In this document: piece by piece, positions 15,927 through 25,214 of the stretch | Position numbering within the stretch: position 1 is the first letter of the stretch | Layout of the letters: each line of letters starts with the position of its first letter | Assembly: GCF_004005565.1 (NCBI RefSeq) | Contig: NZ_SADD01000013.1 | Span: 62,001 to 126,000, forward strand | Direction: 5' to 3' | Length of the DNA stretch: 64,000 nucleotides | Source of the DNA: Lujinxingia sediminis | GTDB taxonomy: Bacteria > Myxococcota_A > Bradymonadia > Bradymonadales > Bradymonadaceae | Notes under the pieces: generated by a model | Told to the model about the DNA's origin: nothing | The model's input: only the letters and a program-made list of their open reading frames with translations | Databases searched by the model: none | Program-made: the position numbers and the translations under genes

Positions 15927-18530
15927 CTAGAACTCGTCCGGAGACTCAAACACGTCGTCATCGTCGCTGGGCAGACCGTGATCGGCGATGATCCCGGCCT
16001 GTGTCTGGCAGCTGGGGCTTGTTGCATTGGGGCTACAGATCGCGAATCGAACCACGGATTGATTGCTGGTTTGCGAATCAATTCGGCCTTCAACGGTCTG
16101 CCTCATCTCGCCATTACCGAACTCAACCTCGAGGGTGTAGACGATGTCGGTCTCGGTGGTGTCGTTGTCGGCGGCCTGGTTGAGCACGACCCATGCAAGC
16201 CATTCCCCTTCGTCGTTGTAGGGGAAGGTGAAGTTCTCGATGAAGGGACCGACCTCCTCGGAGGTACAGGTTCCACCGCAGTCCTGGCGGCTGAAGAGGG
16301 CAGGTTGAGTGGCGCGGTTGTAGACCGACCCTTCGGAGGGCTGGTTGATGTAAAGGTCGAGGTCCTGGTTGGCGACCCAGCCCAGGCTTACACGCACGTT
16401 GTCGTGCTTGACGCACTGGCGCTGGAAGCATCGGGCCATGGTGCCGGGCTCGGCATCCGCCATACACTGCTGATCGTTGCTGCAGCCGTGGCGCTCAACG
16501 ATGTAGGGCTCCGAGGGCTCGAAGTCGCCACAGCCCAGGAATCCGCTGAGGGTACCGTCATCACCAAAGAGTTTGATCGGACCATAGAGGCGCCACTCCT
16601 TCTTGACATGGCCGACAATAGGAAGGCCGATGCCGATTCCGGCGGCGCCCGAGAGATAGAGGCCGTAGTGGTAGTTACAGAGCGGCGGGGCGATGCGAAT
16701 GCCGGCCTGAAGGGAGAGCTGCAAAGGCTCGACGTAGAGATTGTACTCTCCGGGGCCCGCCAGCTGGAGCGCCGCGCCGGGGGCGCCCACGCCGATGCGC
16801 GCGCCGACGCCGATATCAAGCCCGACGCTGGCGGAGGCCTCCGCACTAAACTCGATATCGCGGAAGCCGTCGAAGTTGCCGGGAACACCGAGCTCACCGG
16901 GACCGGGTAAGCCGCACTCTGTCTGGCCTTTGGCCCGGTCATCGGTCTTCCACTCGCCCTCGTTCGTCTCCTTATTGGTGCCCCAACGGGAGCGGTAGAG
17001 TTTGATAAAGGGACAGCCACCGACGCAGATCTTGAGGCAGAGGTAGTTAATGGTGCTACGCCAGTAGTCGTATTCAATCGTTCCTTCGATGCTGAGCCGG
17101 AAGTTCACGTTGAGGCCAGCATAGACGTAGGCGGAGAGGTTTACGAAGAAGATGTTGAAGCTGAAGATCAGGAATTCGTAGTGCTTGCTCCAGTTGTATT
17201 GCAGGGCCGCTTCAGCGTGAAGACTAAGAGTCGCGCCAAAGCCAAAGCCGGCATAGACCCCGGCATAAGCGCGGACCTGTGGCTTCCAGATCTTGATTTT
17301 CATGCCCGCTTTAAAGCCCAGAGCGACCTGGACGCGGGGGATCAGTTTGAATTCGAAGCTGGCCGAGTAGCTGCCGTTGCCCTCGCCGAACTCACCACCT
17401 ACTTCTGCAGTAAAGGTCAGGGCGAGGTTTCCGACGGAGAGGTCACAACTCTGTTCGAAATCCACGGAGATATCTTCGCGATCCTCGTCGGTGAAAGGGT
17501 TGAGGCAGAAGGTGAAGCCCACGCCGACGCCGCCGGTAGGACCTGCTTCGGGTTCGTTCTCAGGGTCAAAGGGTTCGTCAAACCCGTCGTCGAGCTCGCA
17601 GATGTCTGAGCAGATGATGTCCGCGCACTGTTCATCGGAGAGTCCCTCGGGGCAGAGCAGAGGACCGGAGAGGTCGTCGGCGTAAACAGGGCGGTTTTCC
17701 CGAACCCAGTCCATGCATGCGGTGGCCGGGTCGACGGGGCCTTCTTCGATGACCTCACCCGTGTCTGGGTCGAACTCCGCCTCCTGGGCGGCACCCTCTT
17801 CCCATTCTGAGCAGGGAATGTCGCAGGTGTCGATTTCGCAGGAATCGCGCTCTTCGCTCTCTCCGCTCTGCTGCTTGAGCACTCGGCGGTTGATGTCGTA
17901 CATCACCAGACGACGCTCGTAGAGATCGTGTCGCTGCGCCTCGATCGTCGGGTAGAGGTAGGTATCCACGACATCGAAGTCCTCCGGGATCGTACTTCCC
18001 GGCAACACGTCCATGTGGAACTCACCGTGGATGACGACTTCCTCCAGCTCCGCTTCGCGGGTGTGCCAGATGATTTCTTTCTCGGTCATCTCCACGCGGG
18101 TGATGTGGCGGCGCAGAACCGCGGTGCGCGAGAGCACCACGTGGCCAGCACGGTATCCCCTCATATGCTCGTAGCCGTTTCGGGGGAAGCGTACGGTCGT
18201 CTCATCAACAGTGGAGGCGGCCACATCTTCATCGGCCAGCCAGTAGCTCTCAGCCGAGAGAATCAGGGGTTCACGCTCGATGAGGTCCGGATTGACGACA
18301 ATCAGGCCCGGGTCGTCAAAGAACTGATCTTCAGGTGCCTCAAAGTAGCGGGGGCCGTGGTTAAGAGCTTCAAAGCCCCGGTGGATCGTGTCTGGATCTT
18401 CGGAAGCCTCGAGAGGAGCGGCAGCCTGGCCACAGGCACTCGCCACGAGCAGCATCAGCATAAAGCCCAGCCTCGCCAGCGATGTGGTCCACGAGCGGAC
18501 AGGTAACTCGATTAAAGGGGGCCGGCACAT
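15927..18530 (-). CDS. Large lipoprotein with beta-rich core and DUF2135-like domain
   Basis: The 867-residue product has a lipoprotein signal ending LVASACGQ. Near residues 100-190 it has a module (AGHVVLSRT ... IIWHTREAELEEVV) like that of the next gene. The middle, about 330-680, alternates small and aromatic residues (VRAYAGVYAGFGFGATLSLH, NLSAYVYAGLNVNFRLSIEG), as in beta-sheet or barrel-like structures. Near the end come a cysteine cluster (CSNDQQCM ... CFQRQC) and a DUF2135-like domain (LGWVANQDLDLYINQPSEG). ATG at 18530 has GGAG 5 bases upstream; an alternative ATG at 18554 adds eight residues. Function unknown; shared architecture with its neighbour suggests paralogy. Confidence 0.75.
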   Translation of the reverse strand: MCRPPLIELPVRSWTTSLARLGFMLMLLVASACGQAAAPLEASEDPDTIHRGFEALNHGPRYFEAPEDQFFDDPGLIVVNPDLIEREPLILSAESYWLADEDVAASTVDETTVRFPRNGYEHMRGYRAGHVVLSRTAVLRRHITRVEMTEKEIIWHTREAELEEVVIHGEFHMDVLPGSTIPEDFDVVDTYLYPTIEAQRHDLYERRLVMYDINRRVLKQQSGESEERDSCEIDTCDIPCSEWEEGAAQEAEFDPDTGEVIEEGPVDPATACMDWVRENRPVYADDLSGPLLCPEGLSDEQCADIICSDICELDDGFDEPFDPENEPEAGPTGGVGVGFTFCLNPFTDEDREDISVDFEQSCDLSVGNLALTFTAEVGGEFGEGNGSYSASFEFKLIPRVQVALGFKAGMKIKIWKPQVRAYAGVYAGFGFGATLSLHAEAALQYNWSKHYEFLIFSFNIFFVNLSAYVYAGLNVNFRLSIEGTIEYDYWRSTINYLCLKICVGGCPFIKLYRSRWGTNKETNEGEWKTDDRAKGQTECGLPGPGELGVPGNFDGFRDIEFSAEASASVGLDIGVGARIGVGAPGAALQLAGPGEYNLYVEPLQLSLQAGIRIAPPLCNYHYGLYLSGAAGIGIGLPIVGHVKKEWRLYGPIKLFGDDGTLSGFLGCGDFEPSEPYIVERHGCSNDQQCMADAEPGTMARCFQRQCVKHDNVRVSLGWVANQDLDLYINQPSEGSVYNRATQPALFSRQDCGGTCTSEEVGPFIENFTFPYNDEGEWLAWVVLNQAADNDTTETDIVYTLEVEFGNGEMRQTVEGRIDSQTSNQSVVRFAICSPNATSPSCQTQAGIIADHGLPSDDDDVFESPDEF

Positions 18531-18611
18531 AGGATCTCCGTTATTCATTTTCATTTTAATTGATCCTCATTAAAAAGAGGCGTGTCGTGGCGATCAGGAT
18601 GGTGCTTGGGG

Positions 18612-19619
18612 CTAGTTTAAGCTGGTGTTGGGTTGCATGGATGTATGCACATAAGTGCTTCCCTCGTCGCTGTAGATGACAAGTTTTGTCAGCCGGTCTT
18701 CGCGGGTGAATGCATGGATGTCTACATGCCTGCCCTCGAAATCAACGTTGGTCTGGAGTTCATAGAACGCCTTGTTTTGAGGGAGTGCTTCCCAACCGCG
18801 AGAAGTCATCGCTTTGTCGTAGAAATCGACGATTTGCGCCGGGCTGTGGTTGGTCACGTAGATGTTGCTCTCAAAGATGAAAGAGCTCTCATCGGTGAGG
18901 TCTTCGAGGCGGTTGATGCGCACGCAGCCGGGGCATGAGGGGATCATATGGTCGGCACCGGCGCCGTAACCCACACGGAGCTTTTCAGGAAGCATACGAC
19001 TGTAAACAAAGCTCTCATCACTCCAGCTTGCGATAACCGTCGTCTGGTTATGTTCAGGAGAGCGGAACGCTTCGATCCACCGATGTCCACGAAAGAGCGA
19101 GGAGGGGCTGGGCGATTCGAGATAGTCGCGACGCAGCTCTTCAGCGTTTCGAGCTTGGCTCCGCGTAATGATGCCTCCCATGGTGACGTGTTCTGCGTCG
19201 ACGCTGTGCGGGACGATGCCGCCGGTCAGCCCTGTGATCATTCGGGCCTCTCCCTCCTCGGCGTCGATCGTTGAATAGACACGGTCGTTAAGGCCGTTGG
19301 CCGCAAAGCGTTGCTGGTAGGCGTTGAGGACCTGTCGGGGGGAGTCGTCGGTGTGCCGGACAGAGAAGTAGATGCGATTGTTGTTGATCGCGTACGTTCT
19401 CGGCTCCGGGTGACCCAGCTGTTTCAGGGTGTTGGCGAACTCTTCAACCGGGTTGGCACGGGCTGAAAAGCGCAGATCGAAGATGTCAGCGTGGCTCTCC
19501 TGGACATCGCCGTCGAGATCAAAGACCCCGACGCTCCATGCGATGATCGCGATAAGTCCACCGGCAAGTCCGGTTTTCAAGAGGTTGATGAGTATGGATG
19601 TTAGAGGGGTCGCGTTCAT
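18612..19619 (-). CDS. Membrane-anchored protein of unknown function
   Basis: The 335-residue product has one N-terminal transmembrane helix (LLKTGLAGGLIAIIAWSVGVF) followed by a soluble domain that should face the periplasm. I recognise no family. Two similar-looking halves may exist: both contain a segment about a residue pair moving to a tyrosine or phenylalanine strand, such as PRQVLNAYQQRF and PAQIVDFYDKAM, each placed about 50 residues into its half. A CPGC motif lies between the halves. The open frame extends upstream to 19769, into the preceding gene; the ATG at 19619 fits the membrane segment. The gene sits between Tad-like genes and the large lipoproteins. Confidence 0.7.
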   Translation of the reverse strand: MNATPLTSILINLLKTGLAGGLIAIIAWSVGVFDLDGDVQESHADIFDLRFSARANPVEEFANTLKQLGHPEPRTYAINNNRIYFSVRHTDDSPRQVLNAYQQRFAANGLNDRVYSTIDAEEGEARMITGLTGGIVPHSVDAEHVTMGGIITRSQARNAEELRRDYLESPSPSSLFRGHRWIEAFRSPEHNQTTVIASWSDESFVYSRMLPEKLRVGYGAGADHMIPSCPGCVRINRLEDLTDESSFIFESNIYVTNHSPAQIVDFYDKAMTSRGWEALPQNKAFYELQTNVDFEGRHVDIHAFTREDRLTKLVIYSDEGSTYVHTSMQPNTSLN

Positions 19620-19746
19620 GGCAGCGCTGCCTTTTTTGACGGGATGCGGTACGTCCCGTTGGTGCCGTGAGGGTGCAGTTTTCAACCCGTGACAAAGAGC
19701 GTGTAAAGGTTGATGGAATGAGAGCTTAAGTTCATAGAAACCCTCA

Positions 19747-20754
19747 TTAAGGGTTGTAGAAGCTGTCACCGTAGTTCAACGGAAGTTCAAAGAAGCCTTG
19801 CAAATCTTCATCGGCCGGGTTGGGTACTTCGTACTCGTCGGGAAGAATGGGAAGGCCTGGTGTCCTGCCAAAGGCAAGAATGTCGCGGTAGGGCTCCTGG
19901 TTATTGGCCTCGAACGTCAGTCGGCTTGCGAAGGTGGCCAATTGTCCATTCTTACGATCGTCGCTATGCGTGTAAGTGGGAGCCAGCACGCTGTACCAGG
20001 CGCTCACTTCGACATCTCCGAGCGAGGCAATATGGACTTCGTTCTCAAAACTTCCGGTAAGCGTTCCGTATCGAATATTCGCTGCCAGCGCGCTTCGGGC
20101 TCCGGCCGAGGTAATGGTTTCGTTTAATTTGTTCGCGAGTGTCTGAAGTAGCGAATTGCCCTGGCCGCTCATGGACGTGCTGAACGCGTTGTGGGGACGG
20201 TCATCGAAGAGCTCGTCGGCCAGGGCAGACGGCCCTACGAAGCGCGTTAAGTCGTGCGTGATTATGTGATCGACAGCGGTGAGCTCCACGCCGGTCTGAC
20301 GCGCCAGGTTGATACGACCGAGCGCTTCACCCAGGCTTCCGTGCTGCCCCAGGCCAGAGGTCTGCGAGAATGCGTTGAGCTCACGTTGGGCCAGAACTTC
20401 GCGCACCCCGGCGCGCTGGTTGGGAGGGGAGCGAAAGAGCTGAGATGTCGCGTCCGCTGAGGCTAGCACAGGCGAGATAGCTTTTCTCGCCACCCCGTTA
20501 GAGGTAAGCGCGTCTCGAAATGAGGTGTCCTGGACCTGCCTAAAGCGGCTGATGGTGTCGGTGAACGCCATTCCGCGGGCGCGTAGAGATGAGTCGTAGA
20601 GTCGACCCAGCTCGAAGATACCTACAAAGATGAGAACAAAGACAGGCAGGAACATGACAAACTCCGTCATGCTCGTAGCACGCTGGTTTGAGTGCAGCCT
20701 GCGCGCGGCATGGCGCAGTCTTTTGTTGGTCATGTGTGGAATGTTTGCACTCAT
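19747..20754 (-). CDS. TadE-like pilus-assembly protein
   Basis: The 335-residue product has a basic N-terminus followed by SMTEFVMFLPVFVLIFVGIF and ELGRLYD, the TadE-type hydrophobic segment with its acidic residue at the start. TadE-like proteins are minor pseudopilins of Tad (Flp) pili. The rest is a periplasmic domain without a recognised fold. Its ATG overlaps the stop codon of the preceding gene in ATGA, so translation is coupled. No TadA ATPase or TadB/C platform gene is seen in this window. Confidence 0.75.
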   Translation of the reverse strand: MSANIPHMTNKRLRHAARRLHSNQRATSMTEFVMFLPVFVLIFVGIFELGRLYDSSLRARGMAFTDTISRFRQVQDTSFRDALTSNGVARKAISPVLASADATSQLFRSPPNQRAGVREVLAQRELNAFSQTSGLGQHGSLGEALGRINLARQTGVELTAVDHIITHDLTRFVGPSALADELFDDRPHNAFSTSMSGQGNSLLQTLANKLNETITSAGARSALAANIRYGTLTGSFENEVHIASLGDVEVSAWYSVLAPTYTHSDDRKNGQLATFASRLTFEANNQEPYRDILAFGRTPGLPILPDEYEVPNPADEDLQGFFELPLNYGDSFYNP

Positions 20755-22619
20755 TTGACGATGCCTCCGATCGTGGAATTGCCCATAGCGTGGCTGGCGG
20801 CTTCCATGCGTGCGAAGTCAACTCCGATGCGATCAAGGGGCCAGTAGCCGGTCGATCCCATGGTTCGTGAGAGGACCATGTAGGGGAGCGTATCGTGAAA
20901 GACTTCATTCATGTTGTAGTGGGCTTCATTCCATTCGTTGCCCAGAGCGATCGGGCGCATGCGTGAAGTCCAGGAGGGGGTCCAGAGATCCGGGCCGAAT
21001 TCGCCGGTGTGAAAAATCTCGGCGCGGGCCATGCCCCAGGTTGAGCCGGCTCGGTAGGTGTTCTTCTCAGCGATCGAGTCCGCGGAGATTGGGGCGGGGC
21101 GATCGGCGAAGCTCTCGCCATAGAAATGGTTCTGGTAAGTGACCGAACGGGCGTCACGCCGGTAGTAGTCGCTCTCCTGGAGGATCTGATACTTCTTGCG
21201 ACCCTGGGCGATGTTGAAAGCTGTGAAGTCAGCGAGCAGCGTCAGCACGATGTTTGAGGTGTTGACCTGCCATTCGCCGGCGGTGGCAAAGGGGCGCAGC
21301 TCCCAGGGCTCAGCGGAGATTCGATTGCCCGGCAGGGCACGTGTAGCTGCGTTTTCCGTAAAGGTCACACCCTGCTCCTTGAAGGACGAGGTGGCCGCCA
21401 GCAGGTTTACAGCGATGCTGGACAAGTGCTCCCTGAGGCCATCCCCCCCGAACCCGACGACCGTCTCGGGAGACGCAAAGATCACGGTCGCGATGTTGAT
21501 CAGGTGCTCCAACAAGAAGGGGTTCTCGGAGGCACAGGTCGAACCTGTGATGCAGTTCTTGAGGAGATTGATCAGATTGCTGGCGCTGAGTGCAGACTCG
21601 AGGTGAGTGCGCATTGAGCCAATATTCCCCGGACGTACCGGGAGTGAGTCCATGTAGCTGCTATGGTTGTGGATGGACGAATCGGTGGTGACCGGGGAGG
21701 CGTCGAGGTAGTGGTTGATGATCAGATTGGTGATCGATCGGCTGGATTCGGGGATCACGCCGGGCGGTGCCGGGAAACTTCCGGATAACGTGGCGCCATT
21801 TCGCATCGCCCGCATGGCCTGCTCCGTCCAACCCCACCAGGGCGTGATGGCGAAGATGTAGCGCTGGTAATTATCCATCGCCATCAGGTCTTTGCCGAAG
21901 AAACGGGTCGACCATGAGGGATCTTCTCCGACACGAAAGGTGTATCTTTGCGGGCTGCCGAGGGTGTCGCCGATGATCATTTTGAAGGCGAGGTCGTCTT
22001 CGGCGAGTTTAGGGTAGTCCGCCCCCGCGTCGGTCTTCATGAGCTCGTGAGGGTAGATATTGTGGTCGTGCCCCGTAAATCGGTAGAAGTCACCCCAGGT
22101 GTCGGGATCGTCAGCGTCGCAGGCAGTGTCGGATTCAGAGTACTTGCAAGCAGCGGCTTTCCACGTCTGACGGTTGTTGTTCATGAAGTTGCAGAGGTTG
22201 CAGTCTTCGTTGTCGGAGTCTTCATAACAATCCTCGCACACCGCATTCATGGAAGAGATTCCACTGAGACTGACGCCAGCGATGGTGTAGTTGCCGTGAA
22301 TCCACTGGGCGACAGCATACATGTAGGAGGGGTAGAGGCTGTGAATCCCCCAGACCGAGCGTTTGGTGACGTTGGCGTAAGCCAGCAGGTTCATCGAACG
22401 TGCTTTGACCGTGGCCTGGCTGAGCGCGGCTGTATCTGCGGCGATCTGCGCATCCATCTTTTTCTGAGCGGAAGCCCCGGCGTCGTAAACGATCCAGCTT
22501 GCCAGAAGAAGGATCAGAGCTCCGGCCATAGCGAGAATGGCGATCGCGCCCCGTTGGTGCTCATGCAGGCGTCGGGCGCCAGTGAGCAGGTGGGGAGGTC
22601 TGGAGGGGAGTTTGATCAT
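20751..22619 (-). CDS. TadG-like (Tad domain) protein
   Basis: The 622-residue product begins with a basic stretch, then QRGAIAILAMAGALILLLAS and IVYDAGASAQKKMDAQIAADTAALSQAT. This is the typical Tad/TadG N-terminus: one helix followed by the segment leading to a large extracytoplasmic domain. An internal cysteine set (CEDCYEDSDNEDCNLC) could form disulphides or bind a metal. The open frame reaches 22919 inside the upstream gene; the ATG at 22619 begins the conserved part. It is coupled to the TadE-like gene that follows. Confidence 0.75.
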   Translation of the reverse strand: MIKLPSRPPHLLTGARRLHEHQRGAIAILAMAGALILLLASWIVYDAGASAQKKMDAQIAADTAALSQATVKARSMNLLAYANVTKRSVWGIHSLYPSYMYAVAQWIHGNYTIAGVSLSGISSMNAVCEDCYEDSDNEDCNLCNFMNNNRQTWKAAACKYSESDTACDADDPDTWGDFYRFTGHDHNIYPHELMKTDAGADYPKLAEDDLAFKMIIGDTLGSPQRYTFRVGEDPSWSTRFFGKDLMAMDNYQRYIFAITPWWGWTEQAMRAMRNGATLSGSFPAPPGVIPESSRSITNLIINHYLDASPVTTDSSIHNHSSYMDSLPVRPGNIGSMRTHLESALSASNLINLLKNCITGSTCASENPFLLEHLINIATVIFASPETVVGFGGDGLREHLSSIAVNLLAATSSFKEQGVTFTENAATRALPGNRISAEPWELRPFATAGEWQVNTSNIVLTLLADFTAFNIAQGRKKYQILQESDYYRRDARSVTYQNHFYGESFADRPAPISADSIAEKNTYRAGSTWGMARAEIFHTGEFGPDLWTPSWTSRMRPIALGNEWNEAHYNMNEVFHDTLPYMVLSRTMGSTGYWPLDRIGVDFARMEAASHAMGNSTIGGIVK

Positions 22620-22683
22620 GATCAGCTCATACAGGTGAAGCAAAAGGTCATTGGCGACACGGTTCGGGAGGTCCCAGGGGGGC

Positions 22684-23724
22684 TTAGAAGATGTAGGGCC
22701 CCGGGTTATTGCCCGGGACGATCCGGGGAAACTGTGCGCGGTTTGGTGAGGGCCGCTGACGCTCGATCGAGAGCACGCGCTTAATGGGGACGTGGTAGCC
22801 CTCACGTCCTGCGCGTTCGTAGTTCTCACCAAAAAGGCCCGCCACCAGTGGAAACGCGTTGAGGTGGTGGTAGGTGGTCGTGACTTTGAGCAGGGAACTG
22901 GAGGCAGCGTCGGGCTCAAAGCTCACATCGATCGAGCCATATGCGCTTGTCAGTTTTCGCACGGTACGGTGCGAAAAGGACGACGAGTCGACCGCCGAGA
23001 CAAAGTCGATTGGCGGGTTGAGCCCGGCCATCTCATCCGCGAGTCGATCGCCGATGTTTCGCCCTTGATAGCCGGAGTCGGCCACGGGCCAGGGGAACTG
23101 CGAGGCAACGAAGATTCCCCGGTTCTGGCTGTACTCGCTGGAAGAAGTGGAGGGCTGCGCGGCGTATTCGCCCGGCACGACCGGCGCCACGACGGTGGCG
23201 GCCTGAATCGTGGCTTTGCGCTCAACATCGTCCGTACCAATGGGCTCGCGCTCCCAGATCCAGACGGTGCGCGTGGCCTGAAACGCGGCAACTGTAGTGA
23301 GCATGCTGGCGATGTTGAGCACCGCAAACTGCGCCAGTCCAAAGATCAGAAGCAAAAAGACCGGGAAGACGATCAGGGTTTCGAGAATCACGCTCCCGCG
23401 GGCGCGCACGACCTTTCGGGTAAGCGTTGGGCGTTGCTCGGAACGTTGCCGATGCGTCTCACGAAGCCATGCAAAGCTCAGAGCGAGTATCGCCCAGAAA
23501 CAGGCAGCAAGGCCCACGTGAATGAGTGCCTCAATGCTGAAGACTGCCTCGTGCAGCCCGGATGCATTGGCCTGGCTGGCCAGTGAGAGAGTGCGTTGGC
23601 TGACAAAGGGCAGGGCCATAAGCAGCGCCACTCCAACCACGCCGCCAAGATGAACCAATATGCGCGTAGCGTTGAGAAGCAGACGCGCCTGGCCCGAAGC
23701 CGCAGGTGTTAAACTAGTAGACAT
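22684..23724 (-). CDS. TadE-like protein with extra N-terminal membrane segments
   Basis: The 346-residue product has two hydrophobic segments near residues 20-45 and 65-90, then a basic stretch and a TadE-like segment (RGSVILETLIVFPVFLLLIF). The periplasmic part after residue 150 is not recognised. The ATG at 23724 is about 36 bases after the predicted start of transcription from the sigma-54-type promoter at 23769-23786. It is the first gene of the minus-strand Tad-like run. The added N-terminal helices are unusual for TadE. Confidence 0.7.
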   Translation of the reverse strand: MSTSLTPAASGQARLLLNATRILVHLGGVVGVALLMALPFVSQRTLSLASQANASGLHEAVFSIEALIHVGLAACFWAILALSFAWLRETHRQRSEQRPTLTRKVVRARGSVILETLIVFPVFLLLIFGLAQFAVLNIASMLTTVAAFQATRTVWIWEREPIGTDDVERKATIQAATVVAPVVPGEYAAQPSTSSSEYSQNRGIFVASQFPWPVADSGYQGRNIGDRLADEMAGLNPPIDFVSAVDSSSFSHRTVRKLTSAYGSIDVSFEPDAASSSLLKVTTTYHHLNAFPLVAGLFGENYERAGREGYHVPIKRVLSIERQRPSPNRAQFPRIVPGNNPGPYIF

Positions 23725-23768
23725 GGCATGATCCCGGAGTGATTTGTGTTTCGTTACATTACCATGAA

Positions 23769-23786
23769 CTGCAATCAGCATGCCAA
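23769..23786 (-). promoter_or_regulatory. Sigma-54 promoter candidate for the Tad-like genes
   Basis: Read on the minus strand, TTGGCATGCTGATTGCAG matches the sigma-54 consensus TGGCAC-N5-TTGC, with GG and GC exactly ten bases apart. The predicted start of transcription is near 23760, 36 bases before the ATG at 23724. Myxobacterial pilus genes are known to use sigma-54, which makes this plausible, but it is untested here. Confidence 0.6.
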
Positions 23787-23829
23787 TTAGACTGATCGGT
23801 TAGGAAGGGGCATCAGCAAGGTATCAAGG

Positions 23830-23846
23830 TGTGCCACAGTGACACA
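23830..23846. promoter_or_regulatory. Palindrome upstream of the sigma-54 promoter
   Basis: TGTGCCACAGTGACACA is a 17-base palindrome around a central A with one mismatched pair. Its centre is about 78 bases upstream of the predicted start of transcription, a position usual for the binding site of a sigma-54 activator. The assignment is inference. Confidence 0.4.
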
Positions 23847-23925
23847 TGTGAGGCGTTCATCCCTCACTCCCCTGGTGCCAGGTTTGGAGGGGGGAAACTC
23901 TCAGAAACGATGATGGGCAGATATA

Positions 23926-23961
23926 AACAAAAAAGCCCCCTGACCGCAAGGTCAGGGGGCT
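23926..23961 (-). terminator. Rho-independent terminator of the 25086-23983 gene
   Basis: A 12-bp perfect stem (23934-23945 with 23950-23961) with a 4-base loop is followed on the minus strand by a run of T. It lies 22 bases after the stop of the minus-strand lipoprotein gene and separates it from the Tad-like operon. Confidence 0.88.
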
Positions 23962-23982
23962 TGTGTCCTACATTAGCGGTGA

Positions 23983-25086
23983 TCAGGGGGTCGAGGGGTA
24001 GTCGGGGAGGGGCTGGAAGCCGCCTGCGCTGACATCGTCACTTGTCGACCACTGGGCGATCCGCGGGCCAGGATTGCCGGCCGGGAAGCCGTAGAGAACC
24101 CAGAAGAGGTGGTCGCCGGCGTTGCCACTGACTTCACCGTCGATGAAGCTGCCGTTGGCGTGCTCGCCGGTGAAGATGTTGCTGAAGTCGGAAAAGATTC
24201 GGAAGCGGGCGGAACAGTCTCCGCCAGAGTTTCCGAAGTTTTCGGGGAAGTAGTGAATGAAGGTATGTTCTACCTCCGGCGTAAACACGATGCCCTGGTA
24301 GGACTTGGGAAGCTCGCACTCGGCTTCGGCAGTCGGGTCGCCAGCGGCATCGGCGATGCATGTGACCACGTCGCTGGTGGGCGGGGCAGTGGTGACCGTG
24401 CCCGACTTGAAGTCAACGCGAGGGAAGTCGACAGCGCCTTTAGGGCCTACCCAGACAGGGATAAGCACGCCTTCGGTTTCTTCTTCTTCAGATTGAACGA
24501 GGAAGAAGTAAGGGTTGTCGCGAACTTCAGTCAGAAAAGTACCGCCACGGGGATCGCTGGCGAGGTAGCCCGCGGTCGCGATGTCATCGAAGGTAAAGCC
24601 CGCCATGAAGTTATACTCACCCAGGTTGGCCGAGGGGGTGGAGAGCGCGTTACCGAAGACGATGCGGCAGCCCTCGGAGATTGAGCGCACGTGGCGGTAC
24701 ATCTGCAACAGCGCATTCTCTCCCTGGCGGCGGATCAGAAAGAGCGTGGCGGTCTCATGGGGGTAGAGCGACCAGGCTTCGGACGGCAGGCTGATCGGCT
24801 TGGGAGAGCCATCGAGCAGCAGGGTGAAGTTCCCCGGGATGCTTCGGTCAAAGGCGACAGGCTCGCCGTTGCCCACATCGAGGGTCGACTGACCGAAGGG
24901 CAGCGAGTTGACCAGCGCGCCGGTGGGGCCATAGAGGCTCATCTGGGCGCTGCCCGCGTAGCCGTTGTAGATATGGAAATAGACAACGTCGTCGCCCACC
25001 TCTCCATCGCCGCAGCCAAGCTGCAGAGCGAAGATCGTCAACATGAACGTGGCGAGGCGTCTGGCTACGCGAGACATTGGCGTCAT
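23983..25086 (-). CDS. Lipoprotein with DUF4397-like N-terminal domain
   Basis: The 367-residue product has a lipoprotein signal ending ALQLGCGDG. Residues 35-110 (YFHIYNGYAGSAQMSLYG ... SLPFGQSTLDV) resemble the beta-sandwich pattern of DUF4397 proteins, in which a short gene-product-like strand pattern is followed by a turn and FG. The rest is not recognised. The ATG at 25086 has GAGG 6 bases upstream; a second ATG lies 3 codons later. It has its own terminator downstream. The DUF4397 resemblance is by eye only. Confidence 0.65.
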   Translation of the reverse strand: MTPMSRVARRLATFMLTIFALQLGCGDGEVGDDVVYFHIYNGYAGSAQMSLYGPTGALVNSLPFGQSTLDVGNGEPVAFDRSIPGNFTLLLDGSPKPISLPSEAWSLYPHETATLFLIRRQGENALLQMYRHVRSISEGCRIVFGNALSTPSANLGEYNFMAGFTFDDIATAGYLASDPRGGTFLTEVRDNPYFFLVQSEEEETEGVLIPVWVGPKGAVDFPRVDFKSGTVTTAPPTSDVVTCIADAAGDPTAEAECELPKSYQGIVFTPEVEHTFIHYFPENFGNSGGDCSARFRIFSDFSNIFTGEHANGSFIDGEVSGNAGDHLFWVLYGFPAGNPGPRIAQWSTSDDVSAGGFQPLPDYPSTP

Positions 25087-25214
25087 TACAGCCCTCAAAA
25101 GCATGCAAGTCATTCCAAGAGTGGCAATGTGTTGCTCTAACTGCCGCATACAAACCCGATGAGGCGGGAGAGTACCCCGTGGGCGCTGGCGGTGTCAATC
25201 CAGCACGATGAGGC

